Assembly (NCBI RefSeq): GCF_000732485.2
Contig: NZ_JAQV02000002.1
Location: 62,001 to 126,000, forward strand
Direction: 5' to 3'
Origin: Bacillus sp. SJS
Lineage (GTDB): Bacteria > Bacillota > Bacilli > Bacillales > Bacillaceae
Length of the DNA stretch: 64,000 nt
Shown here: positions 39,740 to 48,236 of the stretch, piece after piece
How the letters are laid out: each line of letters starts with the position of its first letter
Numbering within the stretch: the first letter of the stretch is position 1
Program-made: the position numbers and the translations under genes
The notes under the pieces: generated by a model
The model's database searches: none
Told to the model about the DNA's origin: nothing
The model's input: only the letters and a program-made list of their open reading frames with translations

Positions 39740-40713
39740 TCATTTTCCCCCTTTTTTATATTCTCAGCAATAAGGCCCCCGTGGAATCGTCCATTTTCAA
39801 TGAATATTTCATTCGCATTGTTGCCTGCAGCCAGTACTCCCGCAATATAGAGACCCTCTATATTCGTCTCCATCGTCTCCGGGTTATAAATTGGCCTTCC
39901 TGATTCCTCATCCACATTTATGCCCATTCTTTTTAAAAATTGATGATCAGGATGATAGCCTGTCATCGCGAAAACAAAATCGTTCTCAATTCTTTTCTTT
40001 TCATTTCCAACGGTGTATTCGATTTCATGTTCAGTTATTTCAGTTGCACATGCTCCGAATTCCATCGTAATTGCGCCATTCCGGACAAGAGCTTCAAACT
40101 CAGGCAAAATCCAAGGTTTTACACTTTTAGAATAAACGCTGCCTCTATATAAAACCGTTACTCTTGCCCCTGCTTTTACAAGTTCTAAGGCCGCATCAAC
40201 ACTGGAATTTTTCCCGCCAATCACAGTTACGTCCTGATCAAAATAAGGATGACCTTCAGTAAAATAGTGAAAAACCTTCGGCAAATTTTCGCCTGGAATG
40301 TTCATATAGTTGGGATGATCATAATAACCTGTCGCAATAACGACATAATTTGCACCATATCTTCCTTTGGAAGTCTCCACTGCGAAGAATCCATTCTCCA
40401 TCTTCTCTACATGCTCTACTTTTTCAAAAGGCAGAACACGGATGCCCTTTCTTTTCACTACGGATCGGTAATAAGCAAGTGCCTGATTTCGAACCGGCTT
40501 GCGGTTTTCCGTAATAAATGCGACATCTCCGATTTCAAGCTTTTCACTTGAGCTGAAAAATGTCTGATGGGTTGGATAATGATAAATGGCATTCACAATG
40601 TTCCCTTTTTCAATCACAACCGGGTCAATCCCAATATTTTTTAATGCTATAGCGGCAGCTAATCCGCATGGACCTCCGCCGACAATTAAAGCTTTTTCAT
40701 TTCGCATAACCAT
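39736..40713 (-). CDS. ypdA: Bacillithiol disulfide reductase YpdA (Bdr)
   Basis: NADPH/FAD enzyme that reduces bacillithiol disulfide. The 325 residues have the FAD motif LIVGGGPCGLAAA with the conserved cysteine (C16 here; C14 if the third codon is the start, which matches B. subtilis), PTHQTFFSSSEKLEIGDVAF, and the NADPH motif VIGGKNSSVDAA. GGGAG precedes both possible ATGs (40713 and 40707), and the second is better spaced. Confidence 0.94.
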   Translation of the reverse strand: MVMRNEKALIVGGGPCGLAAAIALKNIGIDPVVIEKGNIVNAIYHYPTHQTFFSSSEKLEIGDVAFITENRKPVRNQALAYYRSVVKRKGIRVLPFEKVEHVEKMENGFFAVETSKGRYGANYVVIATGYYDHPNYMNIPGENLPKVFHYFTEGHPYFDQDVTVIGGKNSSVDAALELVKAGARVTVLYRGSVYSKSVKPWILPEFEALVRNGAITMEFGACATEITEHEIEYTVGNEKKRIENDFVFAMTGYHPDHQFLKRMGINVDEESGRPIYNPETMETNIEGLYIAGVLAAGNNANEIFIENGRFHGGLIAENIKKGENE

Positions 40714-40790
40714 CTCACTCCCGTATAGATAGGACCTGTTTCAGAGAAGTGTTCCCATTAATCTCTGTTCATTGAACTTTTCTTCAATTA

Positions 40791-40820
40791 AAAATCTCCT
40801 ATCTAATGATAGGAGATTTT
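40791..40820 (-). terminator. Terminator after gudB
   Basis: Stem AAATCTCCTATC/GATAGGAGATTT with a 4-nt loop, then TTTAATTG on the minus strand; it lies between gudB and ypdA. Confidence 0.85.
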
Positions 40821-40838
40821 TTCAAGGCTTGCAACGGA

Positions 40839-42110
40839 TTAGATCCAGCCTCTGAATCTGCTCGCTTCAGCTGTTTTTCGGACACCGACCATGTAGGCTG
40901 CGAGCCTCATGTCCACTCTTCTGTTTTGGGCTGTTTCATATATGTTATTGAATGATTTCACCATTACTTTTTCAAGCTTTTCTTCGACTTCTTCCTCTGT
41001 CCAATAATAGCCTTGGTTATTCTGAACCCACTCAAAATAGGACACGGTAACTCCTCCTGCACTTGCCAGCACGTCCGGAACAAGAAGAATACCTCTGTCG
41101 TTCAGGATTTGAGTGGCTTCAAGGGTTGTAGGACCGTTTGCAGCCTCAACCACAATGGAAGCGCGGATATTATGGGCGTTCTCTTCTGTAATCTGGTTTT
41201 CGATTGCAGCCGGAACCAGAATGTCGCAATCCAGCTCAAGCAATTCTTTATTTGTAATCGTATCATTGAAAAGCTTCGTAACGGTTCCAAAGCTGTCCCG
41301 CCGATCCAATAAATAATCAATATCAAGCCCCTCTGGATCATACAAGCCGCCATACGCGTCTGATATTCCAACTACCTTCGCGCCTGCATCATGCATAAAC
41401 TTGGAAAGGAAGCTCCCTGCATTACCAAAGCCTTGAACTACAACACGGGCACCCTCAAGGGAAATCCCTTTACGTTTAGCTGCTTCAAATATACAAATGG
41501 TTACACCCTTTGCTGTCGCTGATTCACGTCCATGTGAACCGCCAAGCACAAGTGGTTTACCAGTAATGAACCCCGGAGAATTAAATTCATCAATTCGGCT
41601 GTACTCATCCATCATCCAAGCCATAATTTGAGAATTTGTAAATACATCCGGTGCTGGAATATCTTTAGTCGGTCCAACAATCTGACTGATGGCCCTTACA
41701 TACCCCCGGCTTAAACGCTCAAGCTCTCTAAAGGACATGTCTCTTGGGTCGCAGACAATTCCGCCTTTACCGCCTCCATAAGGGAGATCAACAATTCCGC
41801 ACTTCAAGCTCATCCAGATTGAAAGCGCTTTAACTTCGGTTTCTGTTACATTTGGATGAAAACGAATTCCGCCTTTAGTAGGACCGACTGCATCATTATG
41901 CTGAGCCCGGTATCCCGTAAAAATCTTTACGGATCCGTCATCCATCCGTACAGGAATTTTCACAGTCATCATACGAATAGGCTCTTTAAGCAGTTCATAA
42001 ACTTCTTCAGGATAACCCAGTTTTTCCAGGGCTTTATGTATCACCGTTTGTGTCGCTTTTAACACATCATGCTTTTCATGGTTACTCTCGGTGTTTTTCT
42101 CGGCTACCAT
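40839..42110 (-). CDS. gudB: NAD-specific glutamate dehydrogenase
   Basis: Degrades glutamate to 2-oxoglutarate and ammonia. The 423 residues have GGIRFHP, LPYGGGKGG with the catalytic lysine, GPTKDIPAPDVFTN and the NAD motif VVQGFGNAGS. The segment TEVKALSIWMSLK has no duplication, unlike the 9-bp repeat that silences gudB in B. subtilis 168, so this copy should be active. ATG 42110 follows AGGAGG; seven in-frame codons before it were dropped. Confidence 0.96.
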   Translation of the reverse strand: MVAEKNTESNHEKHDVLKATQTVIHKALEKLGYPEEVYELLKEPIRMMTVKIPVRMDDGSVKIFTGYRAQHNDAVGPTKGGIRFHPNVTETEVKALSIWMSLKCGIVDLPYGGGKGGIVCDPRDMSFRELERLSRGYVRAISQIVGPTKDIPAPDVFTNSQIMAWMMDEYSRIDEFNSPGFITGKPLVLGGSHGRESATAKGVTICIFEAAKRKGISLEGARVVVQGFGNAGSFLSKFMHDAGAKVVGISDAYGGLYDPEGLDIDYLLDRRDSFGTVTKLFNDTITNKELLELDCDILVPAAIENQITEENAHNIRASIVVEAANGPTTLEATQILNDRGILLVPDVLASAGGVTVSYFEWVQNNQGYYWTEEEVEEKLEKVMVKSFNNIYETAQNRRVDMRLAAYMVGVRKTAEASRFRGWI

Positions 42111-42161
42111 AAGTAAACCTCCTAATGTCAATCAATTGATATAGACGGCCTTTCAGACAAT

Positions 42162-42189
42162 AGTATACACCTTCACTGTAGTTATGCAA
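42162..42189 (-). promoter_or_regulatory. Sigma-A promoter of gudB
   Basis: Minus strand TTGCAT (42184-42189), 16-bp spacer, TATACT (42162-42167), about 50 bp before the gudB ATG. Confidence 0.65.
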
Positions 42190-42310
42190 AGACATAATGG
42201 CTGTTTTGGGGGAAATTTTGGCATGAATTTGCGAGCGGTTGCAAGAGCATATATGACGGTTATTTTATTGAATTTTCAGACCTTTTGATAATACCTTTAA
42301 ATTGAAATGA

Positions 42311-42346
42311 AAAACCGGCCGCTCCCTCGAATTAGAGAGCGGCCGG
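42311..42346 (-). terminator. Terminator after mecB
   Basis: Very GC-rich stem CCGGCCGCTCTCT/AGGGAGCGGCCGG on the minus strand (one mismatch), then TTTTTC, beginning 8 bp past the mecB stop. Confidence 0.9.
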
Positions 42347-42353
42347 CCTTAAG

Positions 42354-42941
42354 TCAATGAAAATACTTAGTAAGCTGATTGATTGCTTCTTCTTTCATAA
42401 TTTGCTTTCCATATTCATGCAGCCTGTGCAAAGTCAGTGTAGTGGAACTCCCAAACTCCGCTAATACGGCAATCACCGTTTCTATTTGAGCAGGAGCATA
42501 ATCATCAAGATGAAGAAAATATCTCTGATTATAAAAATATACGGCTCCTTGGGTAAGACCTATTTGTTTCAATGCCTTTGACAATTGAATCAGGTCTTCG
42601 AAAGCATGAAATTCATAAACGATATCGATGCTTTCATCGAGCTTAACCTGCATTTCAATATAATCATCCGCATAATCTTCTTCTTCTTCCTCTATATCTT
42701 CATTGCTTTTTGTAACGATAACAACCATCCCTTGAGCCTGGAGAGAAAAAACTTCCACAGCAAGAGATCCGTGAGCCTCAAAGCCAAGTTCAAGGCTTGC
42801 TTCATTCATCATATCCTTGAAGAGCTGATGCACCTTGAATGAATCCTTCCAAAGGTCTTCCTTAGTCAGACCGCGATCCATAAGATCGTCAATCGTAAGA
42901 AATATCTTGATTTTGTTATAATTAAGGCGCTCCAAACGCAT
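42354..42941 (-). CDS. mecB: Adapter protein MecB (MecA paralogue, YpbH)
   Basis: Adapter that presents substrates to the ClpC ATPase. The 195 residues have the MecA N-terminal domain (MRLERLNYNKIKIFLTIDDLMDRGLTKEDLW), an acidic linker EEEEEDY at about 83-90, and the C-terminal ClpC-binding domain with GLTQGAVYFYNQRYFL. Shorter than MecA, as is YpbH. Single-gene unit with its own terminator. Confidence 0.93.
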   Translation of the reverse strand: MRLERLNYNKIKIFLTIDDLMDRGLTKEDLWKDSFKVHQLFKDMMNEASLELGFEAHGSLAVEVFSLQAQGMVVIVTKSNEDIEEEEEDYADDYIEMQVKLDESIDIVYEFHAFEDLIQLSKALKQIGLTQGAVYFYNQRYFLHLDDYAPAQIETVIAVLAEFGSSTTLTLHRLHEYGKQIMKEEAINQLTKYFH

Positions 42942-43063
42942 CTCTTTCCCTCCTGCCGTAAAACCCTTACCATGTAATTATTCTATGTTTTACAAGTAAG
43001 ATGGTTCGTTAATTTGTTAACAGTTTACAACGGCAGCGAAAAATAGACAAGTTTATTCCATTC

Positions 43064-43981
43064 CTACATCGCAAGCTTTTCCTTCAGCCATATTTCCCAC
43101 TCATGATTGGTTGATCCGAGCAGACAATCCTTATAGGAGCTCTTCTTTTCTTCATCCATAAACTGAAACGCTCCCCCGCCAAGTCCCACCTGCAAATCTG
43201 GAAACCTACCTTTCAGAACATCAACGGTTTTAAGCGTCCGTTCAACATTTTCTTCAAGTGTGCAGGCGAGAAACAAAAATTTGGGATGCACTTCCTCCAG
43301 CACAATTGGAAGATCGTCCTCTGCTATACTTGAACCTAGATAGATTACTTCAAATCCTCTTCTGCGCAGGAAAAGGGTGAAAATGAGCAGCCCCATCTCA
43401 TGCCATTCTCCCGGTCCGCACACAGCGATAACCTTCGGAAGGAGACCATTCACTGGCAGAGTATGCAGGATCATTCCAATCCTTGACCGCAGAAAGGAGG
43501 TCGCAAAATGTTCATGTGCCGTTGTAATCTTCCCCTGCTCCCACAAATCCCCGACCTTGGCGAGCACAGACCCAAGTATATCAATCATCACTTTATCAAT
43601 CGAATAAAGACTAAAAGCTCGGTTCATCAGTTCATGTGCCAGATTTTCATCAAAAGAAAGCAGTGCTTTAAGCAAATCGTCCATAAGTTCAACAGAGCGG
43701 TCTGCAGTCTGTTCAGGTTCAATCATTCCGTCATTAACCGGAAGGCCCGTATTTTCGAGTAAGTTAACAGCCTGACTGATGGAAAATCCTTTATTCACTT
43801 TGCTGATCAGCCATTTTAGAATTCGAATGTGGTCTTCTGTATACAATCTGTGTCCGGATTCGTTCCGTACTGGAGCGATCATCTGGTATCGTCTCTCCCA
43901 TGCCCGGAGTGTTCCCGGCTGAATGCCCAGCATTTTTGAAACAGCTTTAATATTATATTTACCTTCTTCTGGATTCGGCAT
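43064..43981 (-). CDS. MerR-family cobalamin-binding photoreceptor regulator, CarH/LitR-like
   Basis: Predicted light-sensing repressor. Residues 8-75 are a MerR helix-turn-helix (IKAVSKMLGIQPGTLRAWERRY). Residues 95-175 are the four-helix cap with the AdoCbl signature W147-x9-E157-H158. Residues 183-305 are a Rossmann B12-binding domain with ExHxxG (E192, H194, G197), H194 being the expected cobalt ligand. These are exactly the residues of Thermus CarH. In that family AdoCbl holds a DNA-binding tetramer in the dark and light breaks it. It lies between ypbG and mecB, where I recall no such gene in B. subtilis. Its promoter has three 11-bp repeats. Confidence 0.88.
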   Translation of the reverse strand: MPNPEEGKYNIKAVSKMLGIQPGTLRAWERRYQMIAPVRNESGHRLYTEDHIRILKWLISKVNKGFSISQAVNLLENTGLPVNDGMIEPEQTADRSVELMDDLLKALLSFDENLAHELMNRAFSLYSIDKVMIDILGSVLAKVGDLWEQGKITTAHEHFATSFLRSRIGMILHTLPVNGLLPKVIAVCGPGEWHEMGLLIFTLFLRRRGFEVIYLGSSIAEDDLPIVLEEVHPKFLFLACTLEENVERTLKTVDVLKGRFPDLQVGLGGGAFQFMDEEKKSSYKDCLLGSTNHEWEIWLKEKLAM

Positions 43982-44036
43982 TGTTTATCCTCCATCACCG
44001 CACAATAAAACATATATGCAAAAACTTCTTTTTTAA

Positions 44037-44082
44037 ATTATATCGAAATGAACACTTTGTGTAAACTTTGTATAAGTATTGT
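44037..44082 (-). promoter_or_regulatory. Promoter and triple 11-bp operator of the CarH-like gene
   Basis: Minus strand: TTTACA (44060-44065), 17-bp spacer, TATAAT (44037-44042), a strong sigma-A promoter. Over and upstream of the -35 lie three head-to-tail 11-mers: ACAATACTTAT (44072-44082), ACAAAGTTTAC (44061-44071), ACAAAGTGTTC (44050-44060). CarH operators are known as 11-bp direct repeats covering a promoter -35 box, so self-repression is likely. Confidence 0.78.
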
Positions 44083-44855
44083 TAATCAACTTTATCTGCT
44101 GTAATGGTAATAAAATGTGCTTCTGCAGGTGCACCAAGTCGAAATGGAAGCTGGGTAGTGCCATATCCATTGCTGATAAGCTGGGCTCCGTAAGCTTTAT
44201 TATGTAACTTTCCTTTTTCATATAATCCGAATCCGAACAGTCTTATTTGTCCGCCATGCGTGTGTCCTGATAAAACAAGCCGGATGCCGTGCTCTTTATT
44301 TATTTGTTTATCAATATCAGGGTTATGGCAAAGCAAAATCCGGAAATCTGCGTTTTTTGATTCCTTTAACGCCTGGTCGAGCCTGTCCCACCCGAATTTT
44401 ATTTCGCTAACGCCAAGGAGGCTTATCTTTTTTTCGGATATTGAAGGAATCGAGTGCGCTTGATTTTCAAGGAGCTTAACATTCTCCTCTTTCAATAAAC
44501 TCTTCAGCTCAAGCAGGTCACATTCCGGGTCATTATTTCCGAGGACCATAACAACTGGCCCTTCTTCTCCTAATCTCCGTAAATTACGGCGAATTCTTTC
44601 AAGCGGCACTCCCTTTTCTGTTAAATCTCCTCCAATACAAACCAGATCAGGCTTCTTTGGCAATTTCGCCATCAATCTCTCTGAAACCCTTCTTCTATGG
44701 ATATCGGAAATGAAAAGGATACTCAATTCGCCATGCCCGCTCGGAAAATCTTGAAATTGAAGCTTCTGTCTATCCAATCGGTTTCCATGAGCTTTTATAA
44801 ACATGACAGAAGTCATAAAGAGAACCAGAACAGCCCCTGCTATTAGATAAATCAT
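44082..44855 (-). CDS. ypbG: Membrane-anchored metallophosphoesterase YpbG
   Basis: Calcineurin-like phosphoesterase, 257 codons, with an N-terminal membrane anchor (MIYLIAGAVLVLFMTSVMF). Metal-binding motifs in order: ISDIH, GGDLTEKG, LGNND, CHNPD, SGHTHGGQ. Substrate unknown. ATG 44855 follows AGGTGATT; 19 in-frame codons upstream overlap ypbF and were rejected. Same order as in B. subtilis. Confidence 0.9.
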   Translation of the reverse strand: MIYLIAGAVLVLFMTSVMFIKAHGNRLDRQKLQFQDFPSGHGELSILFISDIHRRRVSERLMAKLPKKPDLVCIGGDLTEKGVPLERIRRNLRRLGEEGPVVMVLGNNDPECDLLELKSLLKEENVKLLENQAHSIPSISEKKISLLGVSEIKFGWDRLDQALKESKNADFRILLCHNPDIDKQINKEHGIRLVLSGHTHGGQIRLFGFGLYEKGKLHNKAYGAQLISNGYGTTQLPFRLGAPAEAHFITITADKVD

Positions 44856-44874
44856 GTAATCACCTGATTTCCGC

Positions 44875-45333
44875 TCATTTGCTTTCGTAAAAAAGATTAA
44901 TATCAAATTCATTCTTCATCATTTGAAAAACGGACGTTCTTTTCTTCCAATGATATGGCTGCGGCCATAATTCTCCGCTTTTCCGAATAACCTCGCACCG
45001 TAAAGCATGATATTCTGTTTCAGCTTTGACTTCCTTCTTTTTAAAGTAAAGGGCTGTTGCATAAGCACCCGCTATAGCTACGATAAAATATAGATGAAAA
45101 GATTCGTCGACAAAACGGGACACCACGATGGAAAGACTGTTGTCACTTGTCAGGACAATCACTTTGTAAAAATAAACCATAAAAATAATCATACATACGA
45201 ATGCAGCAAGCTGAAGGCTCAGCACTTTTTTCTTCAGATTTTCAAACTTTCTCTTTTTATCAACTAAACTTTGGAGCATTTTTTTTGTCGGCTCATCCGT
45301 GATCGGCTCAAGCTGCTCAATCGCTTTTTCCAT
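44875..45333 (-). CDS. ypbF: YpbF-like membrane protein
   Basis: A 152-residue protein with an N-terminal coiled-coil-prone part and two hydrophobic helices (about 42-62 and 79-96), with a cytoplasmic C-terminal tail including ELWPQPYHWKKRTSVFQMMKNEFDINLFYESK. No known function. ATG 45333 was chosen after AGGGTGATT; the GTG three codons upstream lies in that site. Confidence 0.8.
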   Translation of the reverse strand: MEKAIEQLEPITDEPTKKMLQSLVDKKRKFENLKKKVLSLQLAAFVCMIIFMVYFYKVIVLTSDNSLSIVVSRFVDESFHLYFIVAIAGAYATALYFKKKEVKAETEYHALRCEVIRKSGELWPQPYHWKKRTSVFQMMKNEFDINLFYESK

Positions 45334-45404
45334 CTTAATCACCCTGCCTCTGGACTTTTCTAATATTTATTCAAAAAGGGGACAGGGTATGAAGAAGAGG
45401 AGAC

Positions 45405-45438
45405 AAAAATAATCTTCGTTCACTTGAACGAAGATTAT
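45405..45438 (-). terminator. Terminator after ypbE
   Basis: Perfect stem ATAATCTTCGTTCA/TGAACGAAGATTAT overlapping the ypbE stop, followed by TTTTGTC on the minus strand. Confidence 0.85.
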
Positions 45439-46172
45439 CACTGCTTCAAAGGAATTTCAAGCACTTGTCCCGCATATACCTCATTGGCTGAGAGCTGATT
45501 ATAGTCTTTAATAATGGCTTCGCCTTCCCTGCTTTTAAAATATTTAAGCGAAATGCGATATAAGTTTTCTTTAGGTTTCACCACATGCTCAACTACTTTA
45601 CCGGCTGGCTTGTCATCTGCTGCAGGGTCTGCCGTTTTAGAGGTTTTTTCCCCTTCGGCGGGTGCAGAATCCGGAGCTTCAGATGGTACAGCGGGTTCTT
45701 CAGGCGTTTCCTGCTGCTGCGGGCCCGCTGTCTCTCCTGGATCTTCCACTTCCTCCTCAGTCCCGGAAGCAGCTGCGGTATCTTGAGATGATTGGGCATC
45801 CTGCGGAGAACTGCTTTCGTCTGTTTCCCTTACCGGCTCAGATTTTTCAGGAGCTTCATTATTTGACCGATTATTATCAATAATAATCGACTCGTAATCT
45901 TTGAGCTTCTGCCCGTTATCCAAAGTCGTTCCATCTTTTTCATAATAGTATGTAAATGACAGGAATAATATGGGCAAAAGGATAAAACATAGCGCCAATA
46001 AGCTGATAAGCGGATATTTTAGTTCTACTTTTTTCCCGGTTTTCTTCGCACGCCGCCTGGTTTTGTGAATCTCACTTCTTGAAGGATACTGGCCATTCTT
46101 TTCTTTACTATCTGCAGCCAATTGCTCCTTTATTTGACCGTTTCTTCCGGAGGAATTCATTCTCCTGTTCAT
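45438..46172 (-). CDS. ypbE: LysM-domain membrane protein YpbE
   Basis: A 244-residue protein with a basic cytoplasmic N terminus, one transmembrane helix (about 55-73), a low-complexity Glu/Pro/Ser/Ala linker (about 100-190) and a C-terminal LysM domain (HVVKPKENLYRISLKYF...AGQVLEIPL) that should bind peptidoglycan. ATG 46172 is the likely start after AGAGGTGA; the GTG at 46187 lies inside that site. Confidence 0.88.
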   Translation of the reverse strand: MNRRMNSSGRNGQIKEQLAADSKEKNGQYPSRSEIHKTRRRAKKTGKKVELKYPLISLLALCFILLPILFLSFTYYYEKDGTTLDNGQKLKDYESIIIDNNRSNNEAPEKSEPVRETDESSSPQDAQSSQDTAAASGTEEEVEDPGETAGPQQQETPEEPAVPSEAPDSAPAEGEKTSKTADPAADDKPAGKVVEHVVKPKENLYRISLKYFKSREGEAIIKDYNQLSANEVYAGQVLEIPLKQ

Positions 46173-46176
46173 GGGG

Positions 46177-46773
46177 TTAAGATTCACCTCTATTTAGATA
46201 CTTTAATCTGATTTGAATACCAAACACTAAATCAATCAGAAAATGGGCAGTGACAGCAGCAAGCAGATTGTCTGTAAGTTCAAATAAAATACCTATCAGA
46301 ACGCTGACTGCCGTAACCATTATGAATAAAAGAAATTTTGATAGATAGCGAATATGCAAGATGGAAAAAAACAGGCTTGCAGCAATCAATCCGAATTCTG
46401 TTTGTAAAACGCCTCTGAATAACCATTCTTCCGCAAAGGCAATAATGGCAGTCATTAATACAATATGCGGAATGGAACAGCTTCTGAAAAGCTTTTCATT
46501 AATTCCCCCGTCATCATACCAAGCCTGGGGAGCTGTTCTCATTACCACTAAATCCAATAAAATAACAGCTGCTGCAGCTCCTGCTCCGGCCGCAAGACCC
46601 ATAAATGTAAAATTCATTTTCTCAGCAGGGACAAACCAGCCTCCCAGAAATAAATAGGAGCCAGCAAGGCCGGTAATAGCTAAGAGAAGCTGAGTCAGAT
46701 AAAGCTGCTGAATCATCTGACGGTCTGTCAGTGTATGAATCAGTTCATTTTGTCTTTTGAACAATCGGTTCAC
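46177..46773 (-). CDS. ypbD: CPBP (Abi/CAAX-like) intramembrane protease YpbD
   Basis: A 198-residue membrane protein with about six helices and the family motifs AEEWLFRG (EExxxR), FSILHIRY and HFLIDLVFG. Substrate unknown. A GTG start at 46773 overlaps the recQ end by 29 bp; its ribosome site is weak and an internal ATG (codon 20) is possible. Same order as in B. subtilis. Confidence 0.85.
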   Translation of the reverse strand: MNRLFKRQNELIHTLTDRQMIQQLYLTQLLLAITGLAGSYLFLGGWFVPAEKMNFTFMGLAAGAGAAAAVILLDLVVMRTAPQAWYDDGGINEKLFRSCSIPHIVLMTAIIAFAEEWLFRGVLQTEFGLIAASLFFSILHIRYLSKFLLFIMVTAVSVLIGILFELTDNLLAAVTAHFLIDLVFGIQIRLKYLNRGES

Positions 46774-48229
46774 TCACTTTAAACATCATTTTAAGTTCGT
46801 TTTTCCATCCCTCTGCCGTTTCATAGCCGGATGAAGCCTTGGTCTGGCCATAATAGGCTTCAATGTCCATTCCGCACGAATCACAGCAGAAGCGTGTAAA
46901 TGATGGAGAATCGCTTTTTTCACCGAAATGTGCCAGGATTCCGCTTCTTCTGCACGTTTCTGTCGAATACCATTTTATCATATTCCATAGCTTTTCGGTT
47001 TTATTTTGCTGGCGCTCCTGAATTTTTTTCCAGATTTGATCCACTTTTACTTCCCAATTCTCACTCTTAAGCTTTTCAGCATGATGAAGAATAAATCGCT
47101 CATGTGTTTCCTCAATCTCAAGTTTAAAGGATGGATCGATTTCTTTTGAAGACAGATAAGCTTGCAATTCATCACGTGCAGGGAATTCTTTTTCAATCAT
47201 AAAAAGAGGCAGCTGCACATCTTCAGGATCATACAAGGTAATTGCAATAGCTGGCAGTCCGTCGCGCCCCGCTCTTCCGATTTCCTGCATATATGCATCC
47301 ATTCTTGCAGGTATATGAAAATGAATGACATAACGGATGTTGTTTTTATTCACACCCATTCCGAAAGCATTTGTACAGCAGACAAGTTCAAGCTGTCCAT
47401 TAATAAATTGCTGCTGAATCAGCATCCGCTGTTCATTTTCCATACCTCCATGATAGAAGGCAATTCTCTTAAACCCTTTTTCTTTCAAATATGAAACTGC
47501 TTTTTCACTCCATTGTCTCCCCCCGCAGTAAATTAGCCCCGGCCCTTCCAGCCTGCCAACAAGCTCTGATAATTGATTGAGTTTATCCTCAAGACCTCTT
47601 GCTTCACTAACCATGATTGATATGTTCGGCCGGTTAACTGAATATACGTGCCGGATAGGATCTGTCATATGTAAAGATAAATGTATATCTTTGAGAACTT
47701 CTTTGGTTGCAGTTGCTGTCATAGCAAGGCAAGGAGCCTTATTCAGCTTCCCTCTTGCCTGGCCGATTAATGAATAATCCGGTCTGAAATCGTGACCCCA
47801 TTGTGAAATGCAATGAGCTTCATCGACTACAAACAGCGAGATATGAATTTTATTCAGCGCATTCAGAACCCTTTCATGCTTGAGGCTCTCGGGAGAAAGG
47901 AAGATAAACCGATACTCAGGCAGATGATAAAGAGCTGACTTTTTCTCATCAAATGATAAGAAACTATTCAGGGCAACCGCGCGTTTTTCCCCATTCATTT
48001 TAAGCTGGGCAACCTGGTCCTCCATTAAAGCAAGCAATGGAGATATAATAACTACATCTCCCTCCAGAATGTATCCCGGAAGCTGATAGCATAAAGATTT
48101 TCCTCCTCCAGTCGGGAGCATGGCAATAACATCCCTTCCATTGACAAGGTCCTCGATAATCTCCTTTTGCCCTTCCCTGAAGGCATCAAACCCAAAGTGC
48201 TTTTTTAATACAGCATTTAAATTCAGCAA
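46745..48229 (-). CDS. recQ: ATP-dependent DNA helicase RecQ (short form)
   Basis: 3'-5' helicase of DNA repair. The 494 residues have Walker A LPTGGGKSLCYQLPG, the DEAH box VVDEAHCISQWGHDFRPDY, TATAT, and IGRAGRDG, then the zinc-binding cysteines ETCRR...FCCDSC. It lacks a full winged-helix and HRDC region, like the short B. subtilis paralogue YpbC/RecQ. Start is TTG after GAGGTG. It is 7 bp behind ypbB. Confidence 0.94.
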   Translation of the reverse strand: MLNLNAVLKKHFGFDAFREGQKEIIEDLVNGRDVIAMLPTGGGKSLCYQLPGYILEGDVVIISPLLALMEDQVAQLKMNGEKRAVALNSFLSFDEKKSALYHLPEYRFIFLSPESLKHERVLNALNKIHISLFVVDEAHCISQWGHDFRPDYSLIGQARGKLNKAPCLAMTATATKEVLKDIHLSLHMTDPIRHVYSVNRPNISIMVSEARGLEDKLNQLSELVGRLEGPGLIYCGGRQWSEKAVSYLKEKGFKRIAFYHGGMENEQRMLIQQQFINGQLELVCCTNAFGMGVNKNNIRYVIHFHIPARMDAYMQEIGRAGRDGLPAIAITLYDPEDVQLPLFMIEKEFPARDELQAYLSSKEIDPSFKLEIEETHERFILHHAEKLKSENWEVKVDQIWKKIQERQQNKTEKLWNMIKWYSTETCRRSGILAHFGEKSDSPSFTRFCCDSCGMDIEAYYGQTKASSGYETAEGWKNELKMMFKVSEPIVQKTK

Positions 48230-48236
48230 TTGTATT

